From assembly GCA_020726505.1 (NCBI GenBank), contig JAHLEZ010000008.1, forward strand, positions 1,054,001 to 1,118,000: 64,000 bases of DNA. Reading direction: 5' to 3'. This stretch comes from Leptodontidium sp. MPI-SDFR-AT-0119. Taxonomy: Eukaryota; Ascomycota; Leotiomycetes; Helotiales; Leptodontidiaceae. Shown here in pieces: positions 33,205 to 43,600 of this stretch. The position numbers and the translations under genes were made by a program. The first letter of the stretch is position 1; every line of letters starts with the position of its first letter. Under the pieces are notes generated by a model. That model saw only the letters and a program-made list of their open reading frames with translations. It was not told the origin of the DNA and searched no databases.

Positions 33205-34108
33205 ATGGTGTATATATCGTTCGTTATTTTCACAGCCCTTCTCTCCGCTGCAATAACAATGGCAGCAGATAAAGACACTGGTGTCACATTTCTATACCCC
33301 CCCGCGGGTTTGACGTTCAATTACCTGGACACCATCAACGTCTCATACACCTCGCCATTCAGCTCTCCATACCTCGTCACATATTGCCTGAGATATAATG
33401 GCGGAGATCCACTTGAAAGTATGATCTTGACCTCTCCTACCATTACCATCACCATCATCAAAGTACAACTACAGTACTAACCAGTGCCTCATCCACCTCA
33501 CAGAAAACGCCGAATACGGCCACGCATACAACTCCTCCACCCTCGCGTTAATCAAATGGCCAGAATTCGCCTCATGTTACTTCACACTTCGGCCTAGCAA
33601 GAGCGGCGGGAATGGGAGTTTGAACACGAATAGTCCTTGGTTTAGGATTAATTCTGAAGCTCGTCCGACACCGGTTACGTTTGGCCTTGATCAGAATTCT
33701 ACGACAGTACCGACTGATCCTACGACTAGTACACCAGCGCCAGGGCCTTCGGGAGGATTGAGCAGCGCGGCGAAGATTGGTATTGGTGTCGGAGTCGCGC
33801 TGGGACTTTTGTTTGGTTTAGGTGCTGCTGCCATTGCGTTCTGTCTTCTGTGGAGAAGGAAGAGGGCGAGGAGACAAGCTGGTGCACAATTGTTGAATGC
33901 AGGTGGTGAGAGCTCAAAGTCGGAATTTGGGGCTGAGGAGGGAGGGCATTTCATGCCTATGAAATCAATGCCAGTGGAGATGCAGGGGAAAGGACAAGAT
34001 TTTGAGAGGCCACATGAATTATCCTCTGATGCCACGGTTGAAATGGGGAGTGACAGGAGGATAGGGGAGTTGAGTGCTGGGGAAGGGGTGAGAAACGGCC
34101 CAGGATAG
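33205..34108 (+). CDS. Single-pass surface glycoprotein, unknown function
   Basis: Two exons, 33205-33418 and 33504-34108 (intron GTATGA, branch TACTAAC, CACAG), encode 272 residues. The order is: signal peptide (VYISFVIFTALLSAAITMAA), an ectodomain of about 140 residues with potential N-glycosylation sites (NVS, NSS, NGS, NST) and two Cys, a Thr/Pro stalk (STTVPTDPTTSTPAPGPSGG), one transmembrane helix (IGIGVGVALGLLFGLGAAAI) and a basic stop-transfer (WRRKRARR), then a ~90-residue cytoplasmic tail. The layout resembles fungal Mid2/Wsc-like stress sensors and many uncharacterised Pezizomycotina surface proteins, but no WSC or other named domain is visible. The start was chosen as the ATG directly before the signal peptide; upstream in-frame sequence looks like leader. 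Confidence 0.8.
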
Positions 34109-34620
34109 ACTAGGTGCTCTTGAAAGAACACCTGCGGGCTGGATGTGTTGGGAGTGTCCACTGACATCAAGGAAGAGGAAATAATGGACGTGGAATGGTC
34201 TAGTTTGAAATATGTGGTACATTCATGCAGCATCAAGCTTCAAAAGCTGATTGAGGATGAACGCAGGCTCGTGCACTGATCGACAACTTCGGGAGCAGCT
34301 ATTGGGATTGAAGGGAAAGCATATACTTGCTGACAAGCAGCTGGAAGGAGAACATATTGAAGACTTATGGTATTCGTGATTTCGACGTAGGTAAAGAAAG
34401 AGAGAGAAAGGAACCGCTTGCCACTGGGAAGTCCTTCTTTCTCCAGCTTTGACGACGACACGCCAGTACGGCTCTTGTGGGGTGGAATCCTGGCAAAGAG
34501 ATTGGAATACAGTTGTACTCCCTCGTTTTTGAACAAAAAAAGTAGTCCTGGCCCAGAACTAGGAGCCTAGCAGCATGAATTCCACGAGAACCTAATATCG
34601 CGTGTGCGAGAATTCCTCTC
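34109..34620. other. 3' intergenic region between convergent genes
   Basis: The plus-strand surface-protein gene and the minus-strand DUF952 gene converge here. Overlapping minor frames on the minus strand at 34240-34706 lack support. Confidence 0.5.
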
Positions 34621-35088
34621 TCACTGCTTCGGAACATCCTCTCCAAACGGCCAGCTCTCAGAACTCCAAGTCCCATTCCCCCTCTTCCACACACCCATAC
34701 TCTCAACCTCCTCCCTCCCCAATTTCAACCCCTGTTCTCCCTCTCCAGGCCCAGCATTGGCATACACATGAGGAAACAATCCCCTGCTCCCATCAACATC
34801 CCAACATCCACCCTTCTCATCCGGACCCTTTCCCTTACTATCCTCCCAGGTGATGAATTTAGCGACTCGCTCGTATGGGATTCTTAAGATATAGACATGT
34901 GTTTCTGATGAGAAGAAGTTTTGGAGCGTGCCGAGAATCTGAGATGACGTGCTGAAGTGCATGAAATTGTCCCTGGCGTCGAGGGCGGAGAGGGGGAGTG
35001 CGAGAGGGAGAGGCTCTGGAGGTGGAGGAGAAGAGGGGAGGATCTTGTAGATGTATTTTGGGAGGGGAGTGGGAGTTGAGTTGGACAT
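34621..35088 (-). CDS. DUF952 family protein
   Basis: Intronless 155-residue protein. It starts MSNSTPTPLPKYIYKILP and shows the DUF952 signature: a Y-I-Y-K-I strand, LSALDARDNFMHFSTSSQIL, then a run corresponding to T.NLFF (TLQNFFSSETHVYILRI) and a C-terminal FPHVYANAGPGE in place of the usual FPHLYG. DUF952 proteins adopt a small ADP-ribosyltransferase-like fold; the family's activity in fungi is not established. A Pro-rich insert (PSSPPPPEPLPLALP) separates the first strand from the HF/HLS motif, and a ~25-residue insert (KGKGPDEKGGCWDVDGSRG) is common in fungal members. It is convergent with the preceding surface-protein gene. Start and stop are unambiguous. Confidence 0.85.
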   Translation of the reverse strand: MSNSTPTPLPKYIYKILPSSPPPPEPLPLALPLSALDARDNFMHFSTSSQILGTLQNFFSSETHVYILRIPYERVAKFITWEDSKGKGPDEKGGCWDVDGSRGLFPHVYANAGPGEGEQGLKLGREEVESMGVWKRGNGTWSSESWPFGEDVPKQ

Positions 35089-36117
35089 TTTGGCGGTGTT
35101 GATGGAGAGTGCCGAGAGAAAGTCGGTACGACTGAACGAGGTCTAATCTAACTCCCTGCAGGGCTGCGAGACCCACAAATTTCCCCTTACCACTAAAAAA
35201 AGCTGTGGGAGACCTCATTTCTTGGCACATGTGAATACGGAGGACCCGGCCAAAAGTCTTGCAACTGCCAGGGTCTGACACCACGTTCGCTTAAATAGCA
35301 GGGTCGTCGCGTAGCAACCAGAAGACGCTGTAACTTCAGCCTCTCATAGGCCTTCCAGCTACCAACGATAGCGCACAGGCCCTATAGATATCGCTAAAAC
35401 CGTGCTTCCTTCAGGCTACTAAGCCCCTAAAATTCGTTGCTCTGCCAGGCCTATGTGGCGTCAGAGGCGGCCGCGCCCATCCCTGCCAGTTGCAAGACTT
35501 CTGGCCGGGTCCTCCGTAGAACGTGACTTATCTAAAAGAACTTACAGTATCGGGCTTGAGACTACATGTGACAGCCTTGAGCAGATCAAAACAAACCCGC
35601 GGACTTTCACATTACGAGATCTAGGCCGAGACTCAAATAATAAGACTGAAATATCCCGTCTGATAGTTTTAACTGGAATTTTCCTTCAAGAGAAAACAAA
35701 CACACAAGGTGTTAGCTCTCAACTCATGTGACCATGACAATCTCAAAATTCTGGCGCTCTTTCTAGTCTAACTGGGAGTGTCCGCGCTTCGCTCGCCACT
35801 GTAACCGAGAGAATCTCTACCTAATTCTAGTTCTAGTTCTAGTTCTACTTCGTAATGCTTATACTTGTGCTCCCTATTTATTTATTTTCCTTACCTCGCT
35901 CTCGACTAGTCCGAAACCGAAGCGTTCGGCCTATGGACAGCCGAGCCAGCCAAACCTAAATCTTACAACCTTCAATCCTCAACCCTCAACCCTCAACCCT
36001 TGCGCAGGAACCACACCAATCTCAAGCTGGCACCCTAGTCTCATCCACAAGAAACTCTGCACCGAAAACTTCCGCGCTGATCGATAAAGTGTTCGTCGCC
36101 AAATCTATATTCCCACC
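35089..36117. other. Intergenic region, no gene supported
   Basis: Contains small repeats (attctagttctagttctag near 35824 and caaccctcaaccctcaaccc near 35980). A 92-codon frame at 35453 has no support. Confidence 0.5.
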
Positions 36118-36693
36118 ATGAATCCGCTCAGCCTCATGTCCAGCCCAGCCGGGAGCAACAGTCATTCTCCCGTAGAGGGGGTGTCCAAGCCACCCGATGA
36201 AAGCAAAAACATTTTCATGTTGTTCCCACTCTTACCCCTTGAGATCCGCCTTCTCATTTGGAACTTTGTGTGCTTCCAACCGCGATTAGTCGACCTCTGG
36301 GCAACTATGAACGGCATCGAGGTTCTTGCACGGCTGTTTCTCGACGAAGGGTTGGAGGAACTGTACTACTACTACACACATTGCGGCACAGTACCTTCCA
36401 TCTTACATACATCTAGAGAAGCCCGGACAGTCGGCCTTCAATACTACCAGCTTGAATTCGGTACAGAAACCAAGGAAATGTTCAGCCGGCCGTCAAGAGG
36501 GAGCTTAAGCTTCAGTACGCCCCCCCGCATATTCGTCAATTGGGAGTGCGATATCATCTGCCCGATGACAGACTCACAGAGCGATTTAGAGGACCCGGAA
36601 ATTTCGTTGGCTCTTGCAAGCAAAAGAACAAGAAGTTCGTCCCGCCGGTCATCTCATTTGCCTTCTTGGACGTTAGCTGGCGTTCTAGGTTAA
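36118..36693 (+). CDS. 2EXR-domain protein, short
   Basis: Intronless frame of 191 residues. After a Ser-rich lead, residues ~38-60 (MLFPLLPLEIRLLIWNFVCF, then QPRLVDLW) form the F-box-like 2EXR motif, followed by PSILHTSREARTVGLQYYQL and RIFVNWECDIICPM, both hallmarks of the 2EXR family, which is strongly expanded in Helotiales and of unknown function. Family proteins normally continue another 80-150 residues after CPM with an RRIA-type strand; here the tail turns into a Ser/Arg-rich stretch and stops, so the C-terminal part has been lost or replaced. A related, more complete but mutated copy lies on the opposite strand at 38.1-39.0 kb. It may be a partially degraded gene. Confidence 0.7.
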   Translation: MNPLSLMSSPAGSNSHSPVEGVSKPPDESKNIFMLFPLLPLEIRLLIWNFVCFQPRLVDLWATMNGIEVLARLFLDEGLEELYYYYTHCGTVPSILHTSREARTVGLQYYQLEFGTETKEMFSRPSRGSLSFSTPPRIFVNWECDIICPMTDSQSDLEDPEISLALASKRTRSSSRRSSHLPSWTLAGVLG

Positions 36694-37131
36694 ATGCGCG
36701 CAAGAGATCCATATTGGGAATCGGAAATTGCTGATGAGAGAATCCTTCCACTTGGAATTTTTATTTGAAGTTCGTCTGGTCACATGTGGGATCTTTTTTA
36801 TTCTGAAATTGGACTATGGTTGATGAGGAGCTTCTTGGTGGAAAGTATTGAGGTCAGCACTTTTGTTGCTGTGCTGCAGAGTGAGTAACTATTCATCGCG
36901 CCTAGCTAGATACGACGAATGGTTGGTACTCAGAATTACTCTTAGACTACCTGAACTGAACTCCAAGTGCGATACCTCAATATAGTATCTTGTGGAGAGC
37001 GTCCAAGAAAATATGCATACAGGCGCTGTGATCCCCCTTCCCATTAACATCACAGCCCATCAATAGCTTCAATAACTTGTCCTCTCTCAACATCGCTTCG
37101 CATCAAAAAACCTTCATATATAAATCACTCT
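36694..37131. other. Intergenic sequence
   Basis: No gene seen; the 3' flank of the 2EXR gene. Confidence 0.5.
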
Positions 37132-37330
37132 CTAATTGATAGACATGACTTCAGTGCGATTCTTTCCCACGAGGATTTCAGGCTTAGCAGTCTCAACCTT
37201 CGCCTTCAAGATGCCAAAGGAAATCTTGGGGATGACTCTAGCTGCTGGTGGAGGAGTGCCGTTCTTGTAAGCGCTGAACTCTTTTATAAGCTAGTTCATG
37301 CGGAGCTCCTCTTTGATGTTGTACTTGCAC
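37132..37330 (-). pseudogene. Possible coding relic, unidentified
   Basis: On the minus strand a protein-like segment reads YKNGTPPPAARVIPKISFGI and LKAKVETAKPEILVGKNRTE before TAG 37132-37134. Upstream, the same frame is interrupted by TAG where a Gln codon would fit (aacTAGctt). The segment has the look of a C-terminal end of a metabolic enzyme, but I cannot assign a family and no intact upstream part is visible. Confidence 0.3.
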
Positions 37331-38102
37331 TTTCACTTACAACGTATTAAGACATCTTTTGATGAAGACAAAAGTTAACTTACCCCAGAATACCGTATTG
37401 GAGGTGACGTGAAGTGCCTAGCATATTCAATATCCAAATAACATAGTTTGTTTTGATTTCCGAAAGCGGGTTCCACTACGCGAGAGGTCACTTTCAACAC
37501 TTGGGGCTGCTTCTTAGTCGATATAATTTATAGACTTGGTCGTTCATCTCTGCCAATGAATTAAGACTATTTCCACAAGAAAATTTAGGATTCAGGGATG
37601 AGCTCAAGGGTTGGCAGCCGGCATGTTGCGTGGCTGGGTTTCTGCAAAGGGATTTGCTGGGCGGTCACTTCGGTCTACTTCAACAACCAAAATTGCATGT
37701 AAGCAACTTCGAATCAAAAAGGAAATGAACTTCCGAATCTCAAATTGCAACCCTCTCATTTAGATGCTTTTGCAAACCCTCGTCACTTTTATAAATCCGC
37801 GCATGGAGCTCCCTTTCTGAGATATTGCCCCTCGGTGTCCCACCCTTTTCTGAGAAATGGTTGACAAATTCATTGAGCTTTTGAGAACTCCCCATGCCCA
37901 GTTTTCTGACCATAAAAATAGCTCAAGCATCACCCCCTCGCTATGGAATGAAGTACTCTACCGAAGCCTCATTCTTCGAGAACCCTCGCAGCTCCAGAGA
38001 ACCTCCTACCATGCCCCGCCGGAAGGAATCCGTGTCCCTAATGAAAGAAAGGGAGACCAAGTGGAACAGATCCCTATATGTTCATATATTCGAGACTTTT
38101 CT

Positions 38103-39003
38103 TCAGCGCTTTGCGGCTTCGACCTTCATCGTCTTGAAATTGATTGGGAAGGGCTGCTTTCGATGCGAAAGATCTTTGCATTCATCGGAATTTTCCTTGC
38201 CCTCCTTGTTTTTGCAAGTGTGGAACAGAATTTCTATTGACTCCTTCACTGACATTACATACCAGTCTCTCCTACCGATATGGCCTGATGCGCTGTGGGC
38301 GTTCTTTCTGAAGCTATCATAGATGTCGGTGAACTTCAATCCAAATCATTGGCGGCGTGGAAATCCTTTTTGATCGTGAATATCTGAGAGTGCAGAGCCA
38401 CATGGATACAAGATGACCTTTTTGATACTGTGACGGCCAGAGACGGATTGATCCCAACTGTATACACAGTTGTCCTCCGCAGTGAATGCAATGCGACGCA
38501 TCGTCGGATAGCAGTCCGAGAGGCTGAATGCTTCTAATAGATCTTCGTGGTGCATTTCATTTCCATTGGCGTATTTTGTCATTGGACAAATTATATCGCA
38601 TTCCCAATTGGTATAATTCTTAGCGCGTGTAGACCTGTCGAAGCAATTCGGTGCCCGGAATTCAAGTTCGAGAGAGTAATGCTTAAGACCTGCAGTGCAT
38701 GCTTCCTGCGAAGTGTGAAGGATGGGGGGGTGCGCGTCTGCAGTGGCTTTTGTACGTGAACTCTCGCTCTTTATTGAATTTAGCGAAATAAATATTCCTG
38801 CCACTTCCGCTTCTAGGCACCGTTAAAATCCAGATATCAATCAGTCTTTCATGGAAGCAAGCCTCGGTCTAGATCATATTTCGAAGTTCCAGTGGCAGTT
38901 TTGGGAACAAGGTGAATTCGAGTGGCTCTCCATCTTTGACCGTGGCATCTGAAGATGAAGCAAAGGTCATTGCAGTGGAAGCGGCGTCAGTTGTTGAAGA
39001 CAT
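38103..39003 (-). pseudogene. 2EXR-domain pseudogene
   Basis: Starts ATG 39003 (MSSTTDAAST), with the 2EXR motif FTLFPKLPLELRNMI directly followed by TAG (38869-38871) where family members have Trp. A frameshift lies near 38790, then the second half is readable: PPILHTSQEACTAGLKHYSL, NWECDIICPMTKYANGNEMH, MRRIAFTAEDNC and KKVILYPCGSALSD. A TGA at 38346-38348 (fits CGA to TGA) breaks the C-terminal part, which continues in the same frame to 38103. HTS.EA and WECDIICPM are shared with the 2EXR gene at 36118-36693 on the opposite strand, so the two are inverted paralogues. Three independent lesions make this a pseudogene; the amber is CTA on the plus strand, again matching C-to-T at CpA. Confidence 0.85.
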
Positions 39004-39960
39004 GTTGATGGATAGTTTGAGGGTGAGAGGATAGTTGTATGACGATGTTCGTAGAAGTGGCTGAGCTTTGAATCAGTCAGTTCGGAAGACCAAGTGTGAT
39101 TTAAGGAAGACGAACAGTCGAAATGTGGTGGGTTGGTTCCCTCTACTTTTCGGTCCCTATTCAAGGGGGCTCCAACCAGCTCTCTGTTGATGAGAACATT
39201 GATCAAGATTGGTGCTAGATGTGGTTTTGTGGAACGAGGAGTTACGAATTGTGTGGTTGCGACTTAGCAGACAAGCAGACAGAGATTGGTAAAGGTGACC
39301 TGGTCTTTTGTTTCTTGCTATATGAGAAGAACTTGCTAGGCTCACGAGAAATTCGATCTCAAGTCGTACCTAGATATCACGAGACCCATGCCAGGTCACG
39401 AGTCAAGTCCAGTCGTGAGGCAAGCGCACCGATCTATTCTAGCGGGACGACACTACTAGATCCATGTTATATTCTTGATTCTGGAATCAACTGAAATACC
39501 TATCTATGACTGGAAAAGTACTTCACGTGCGTGGATCACGTTACCTTCAAATCAGGTGATCATAGTCATCCCCTTGCAAGCGAGAGGAGGGGACAAGAGA
39601 GGCAGAGAGAGCGAGCGAATTTTTGAGAAGAACTGCTTCATTAAGATCTATCATCATTATTTAAATGAGAGAAGAGAAGGGAAGATAAGATAAGAGAAAA
39701 TCCCAGAAAAAAGACCAAGGAAAGAAGAAAGCCCAGCCAAATCCAATCCAATCTAATCCCATTTCTGTCCTCCCATTTCAACTTCCCTCCCTTTTCCATT
39801 TCCATTTCCGTTCTCATTCCAAGCCTTCCAATTCCCCATCATCTCCTCCAAAATCCATCCCCAAGAAGAGAAAAAGAAAGAGAAGACTCCACCAATGCAA
39901 TGCGATCACCAAACCACCTCTCGAAAAACCATCCCCGAGATACCAATGAAGAGAAGTCGC
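39004..39960. other. Intergenic sequence
   Basis: No gene supported. The 39580-39860 stretch is purine- then pyrimidine-rich low complexity (gagaga, tccatttccatttcc). Confidence 0.5.
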
Positions 39961-39974
39961 TATCTATGCTGCAA

Positions 39975-40330
39975 AAAAATCCATGAAAATGCTGAGAAGA
40001 AAAACTCCAGAAATGCTGATGCGATGCGATGTAGATGTGGTGTAGGAGGGCGGATGTAAATGCTGCAAAATGTGCGCCGAGTCTATGCTGTCTAATCCCT
40101 CTTGAAACGCCGTTCTATGCTGATGCTATGCTGGTGAAAATGCTGGAAGCGCTGGGAAAGAGATGAGTTGTGTGTGTGTGGTGTGTTGTTGTAAGTGCTG
40201 GAAATGTGTCTATATGCGATGCGATGCTATGCTGGATGAAAAAAAAAATGAAAAACTCCGAAATGTTGGTCGTGAGACTATGCGTTTATTCTATGCCGAT
40301 GTATGCGATGCGATGGTGTGTGATTTTGAA
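39975..40330. repeat. ATGCT/GATGC-rich repetitive 3' flank
   Basis: The words atgct, gatgc and atgcgatgcgatg recur densely, and two blocks (about 39984-40042 and 40228-40320) share the order gaaaaactcc, gaaatg, atgcgatgcgatg. The region lies just beyond the stop of the minus-strand GRGGYN gene, so it would be its 3' UTR or downstream DNA. Confidence 0.6.
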
Positions 40331-40448
40331 GCGAGGGAGCGATCTCTTCGAGCCCGACCAATAGAATTGAGTGACTGGTTGGTTGGGTGATTGGCGAAGC
40401 GAGGTGGTGTAAGAAAGTCCCTTCGGTTCAAGCGAGGCGTGCAAGGAT

Positions 40449-40634
40449 TTAGTTGTATCCTCCACGTCCATCCTCCTCCTCATCATCATCGGGTCCCTTG
40501 TTGTACCCGCCTCGGCCGAAGTTGACGAATGTAAGAGTGCGGGATTCATCGTCGGAGTCGGAGGATGAGGCTGGGCCGTTGTAGCCGCCGCGGCCGGAGT
40601 TGGTGAAAGTTTGGGTGGATGTGAAGCCGGCCAT
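40449..40634 (-). CDS. Small GRGGYN-repeat protein (DUF3602/Par32-like)
   Basis: A 61-residue protein with three GRGGYN motifs: after MAGFTSTQTFTNS, after TLTFVNF, and as the very C-terminus. They are separated by acidic Ser/Asp/Glu spacers (PASSSDSDDESR and DDDEEED). GRGGxGN/GRGGYN repeats mark the fungal DUF3602 family, which includes yeast Par32, a phosphoprotein linked to TORC1-dependent ammonium transport control. This one is much shorter than usual family members and consists of little but the motifs, similar to other small fungal proteins of this kind. Start ATG 40634 is preceded by a long purine/T-rich leader. Prediction is by motif; expression and function are unknown. It is the only gene supported between 39.0 and 48.5 kb. 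Confidence 0.75.
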   Translation of the reverse strand: MAGFTSTQTFTNSGRGGYNGPASSSDSDDESRTLTFVNFGRGGYNKGPDDDEEEDGRGGYN

Positions 40635-43600
40635 TGTGAAGTTGTTTTGGTTGGTTGTTTAGTAGTAGTGAGTTGGGGGTGGGTGAGGTAGTGATGTGGT
40701 TTTAAGAGCTGGTGGTTGTTCTAGCTGTTCTGGTTGGTTGGTGAAGTCGAAGGGTAAGTTGATTGAGTAAGTAGGGTAGGTAAGTCTGAAGTGAATCAAA
40801 GTGAAGACTGTGAAGTGAAGCTGTTGATTGTTGATGAGGATGATGAGAATAGAAAGGAATGAAACAACGAGGCCCAAGCCCTCTCTATATACTTCTCACC
40901 TCCCTCGTTCCTCATAGCTACCTACTACCTACTGCGCATCCAATCCCTCCATCCATACGCAGCTTCGCACGCAAGTGGTGCAAGTAAGAAAAGTCACCTA
41001 CCTACCTACCAAGTCCTTACACTAACAAAAGAGTCTACCGAGCCCCAAGCCCCCGACACAAACTGAGAGCGTTACAGTCATCAGCGTCATGTAATCAACG
41101 GACAAGACTGGCAGCAGGCTTCTGGATGCTGACAGGGGGTGGTGAGTTTGCACTGCACCGCACTAGAATCTAGTCCAAGAGTCCAGCTAGCATACCCGGC
41201 CAACTGGGTGCCCGCTCTGCAACTTCCAAAGCAGGACTGATTGATTTCTTTGGTTGGTTCGGGGTATGTAAATTAGGCAAGACAAGGCAATGAAAGGCAA
41301 AGCCATTGGATTGGGTACTGTAGGTAAAATGCTCAGCACAGTACATCGACCCCAATCCACGGTTCCATAATCAAGACAACAGCCCGTAAGGAGAATTATC
41401 AGTTCGACTTAGTTGCTTTCTCTTTCTTGCTGGCCCGAAAGGGTTTCAATACACTATCCCGTTTACCGGTAGCTTTTCTTTTCTTTTCTAAATGATCCAT
41501 TCACGCTTGCAGATGGGTAAGTTGGGGGTGGCTAGCAAACAAATCCAGTCCTGATGGGGATATATCTGCAAGGCAATGTGTAACCCCTCCCTACGGCGGT
41601 GACAGATGGGTGGGTTTTCCATCCTGCTCGTACCTGCAGGAACGAGCAGACTTCCCACGCGGTCTGCCTACCCTGTCCTGTCGAACACCAAAAGAACACA
41701 TCCTCGAACCCAGTTCCCAGCGATCTGTATCACGCTACGCAAGACCACCAAAGTCAACGGCCCGGTCAGATCAGATCAGATCAGATCAGCCAGCGCCTGG
41801 CGCTTCTGGTACCGCAGTCGCCAGGTAGAAGATCTTGAAATGGAACAGATCACCACAAGCCATAGGGCTGAAAGCACGGTACTTCCGATTTCTTGAGCGG
41901 ATTCGGGGCATTGATTGGATGCTGTGCGTGGAGTGGTCCCTGTCATCTTCACTCTGCCCTGCTCTGTTCGCGGCCGGCGTCTCTTGCTCCCGCCGAGGGA
42001 GTGAGAACTTAGCTTTGGGATGGTTGGTAGGAAGAGCATAGAGGGAGAGAGGGCTTGGAGAGGAACGAGACGGACCCCAAATTAGAGATGACTGATGTGA
42101 ATATCCGGAGGGGACTGGACAGAGCAGAGCAGGGCCACAGCCACAACGGTATAAATAACCTGGTAGCTGAAGCGAGGTGTGATTGGATGGATGCCGTGTG
42201 GCTGGATGTAAGCTGACTGATGGGTTTAGATCTTTTGGCCTGAGGAGAGAATGCTGCAGCAGTTAATCTTGGCAGAGATGAAGGGCAGTACCTGATTTGG
42301 TTATTTGGAGCGTTGTGGTTTTTGCCTTTGTCTAGGGAGGGGTTATGTCTGCTTGGTGGGTGACAGGTGAGGGTTGTGATGCATGGAAGGCTGGCAGAAG
42401 GTTCGAAGACTTGGCGGGACCCCTACATCTCTCTCCTCCCTCGACCCAAGAAAATCAGTGGGGGTAGGGAATACACTCTGCGCTGGAAGACGGCGAGCAG
42501 CCTTGGAGCCGAGTAGTCAGGCTTCGCATTTCTTGAAGTCGGATTGGCCAATTCAATTCTCCTAGAAGCATCTTCACGGCACCCAATTTCTTAGGTTTGC
42601 GCGTCAAGTCGGCGTCGGTGATTGAGGATGACTCTTCCGGTTATGAGATTGTGACCAGAAAAGACTTCTACGCGGCCTGATAGTAAGAAAAGAGGCATGG
42701 CAAGTCATCAGAAGCACAATTGCATCACCGCGCTTGCCCTTTGTCTCATCTCTAGTCTGGTCCTGATATCCGGATATCACATTGTGTTGCATCACATCCA
42801 ACGCATCACGGGCAAGAGAATAATTGATTTGGAATGTTGTTGATTAAGGAAAAAGCAAAAGTGCAAATCGGAATCGCGGTGCGGATTTGGTGCGTGTGTG
42901 ATGCTTTCGTACATGAGAGAGCACATTTCATGCATGTGCTTCGTGATTTGGGGGTTGAAGACAACAAGCAAGTTGGTAAACCGGCCTTGGTTATTGGATG
43001 CGCAAAGGGTATGTATGCAAAGCATCGAGCATCATCGTAGATAACCAAAACACTGGGAAGCAGGCAAGCACGGCATAACTACCCATTCAGTACTTACGGA
43101 GGAGGCACAGTAAGTCAGTAACACCTTCTTGGAGGACGGATATCGGGGACAAAAGTACCTTTTTCTATGAACAAATGGGGAGTTTCCATGTGTTTTCTTT
43201 TTCCTTTGTTTTTATTTCCGTTGTCGAGCATTGCATGGATCTACTTCGTTGAGTTGAGTAGCTTCTATGAAGGTCGACCCGGACGCCTGCCTGCATTGCA
43301 TATTTGAAGATAGGGATACCAGGCCAGTAGCCAGTGTACGACCCGGGCCCGACCCTGCCACGTCCTGCCTGAATCCCTGCGCACATCCGCACATCACTGT
43401 CTCTATCTCTTACTGGGGTATCAATTAATCCAGCCAGTATTCCAGTACCTTATTCCGAATAATATTCAATCTTCAACAATTATCTCCCAACCCAAAACAA
43501 CATCTCACAGTAATTCCATTACCACATCATCTCCCTGTACTCCCTGTCCGTATCAAAGCAAACATAAGGTACCTCGGCGTCGGCGGTGTCCGATACCCTT

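Noticed and set aside
37857..38322. Two plus-strand ORFs of 127 and 142 codons
   Set aside because: They largely overlap the 3' part of the minus-strand 2EXR pseudogene, whose frame shows real family motifs.
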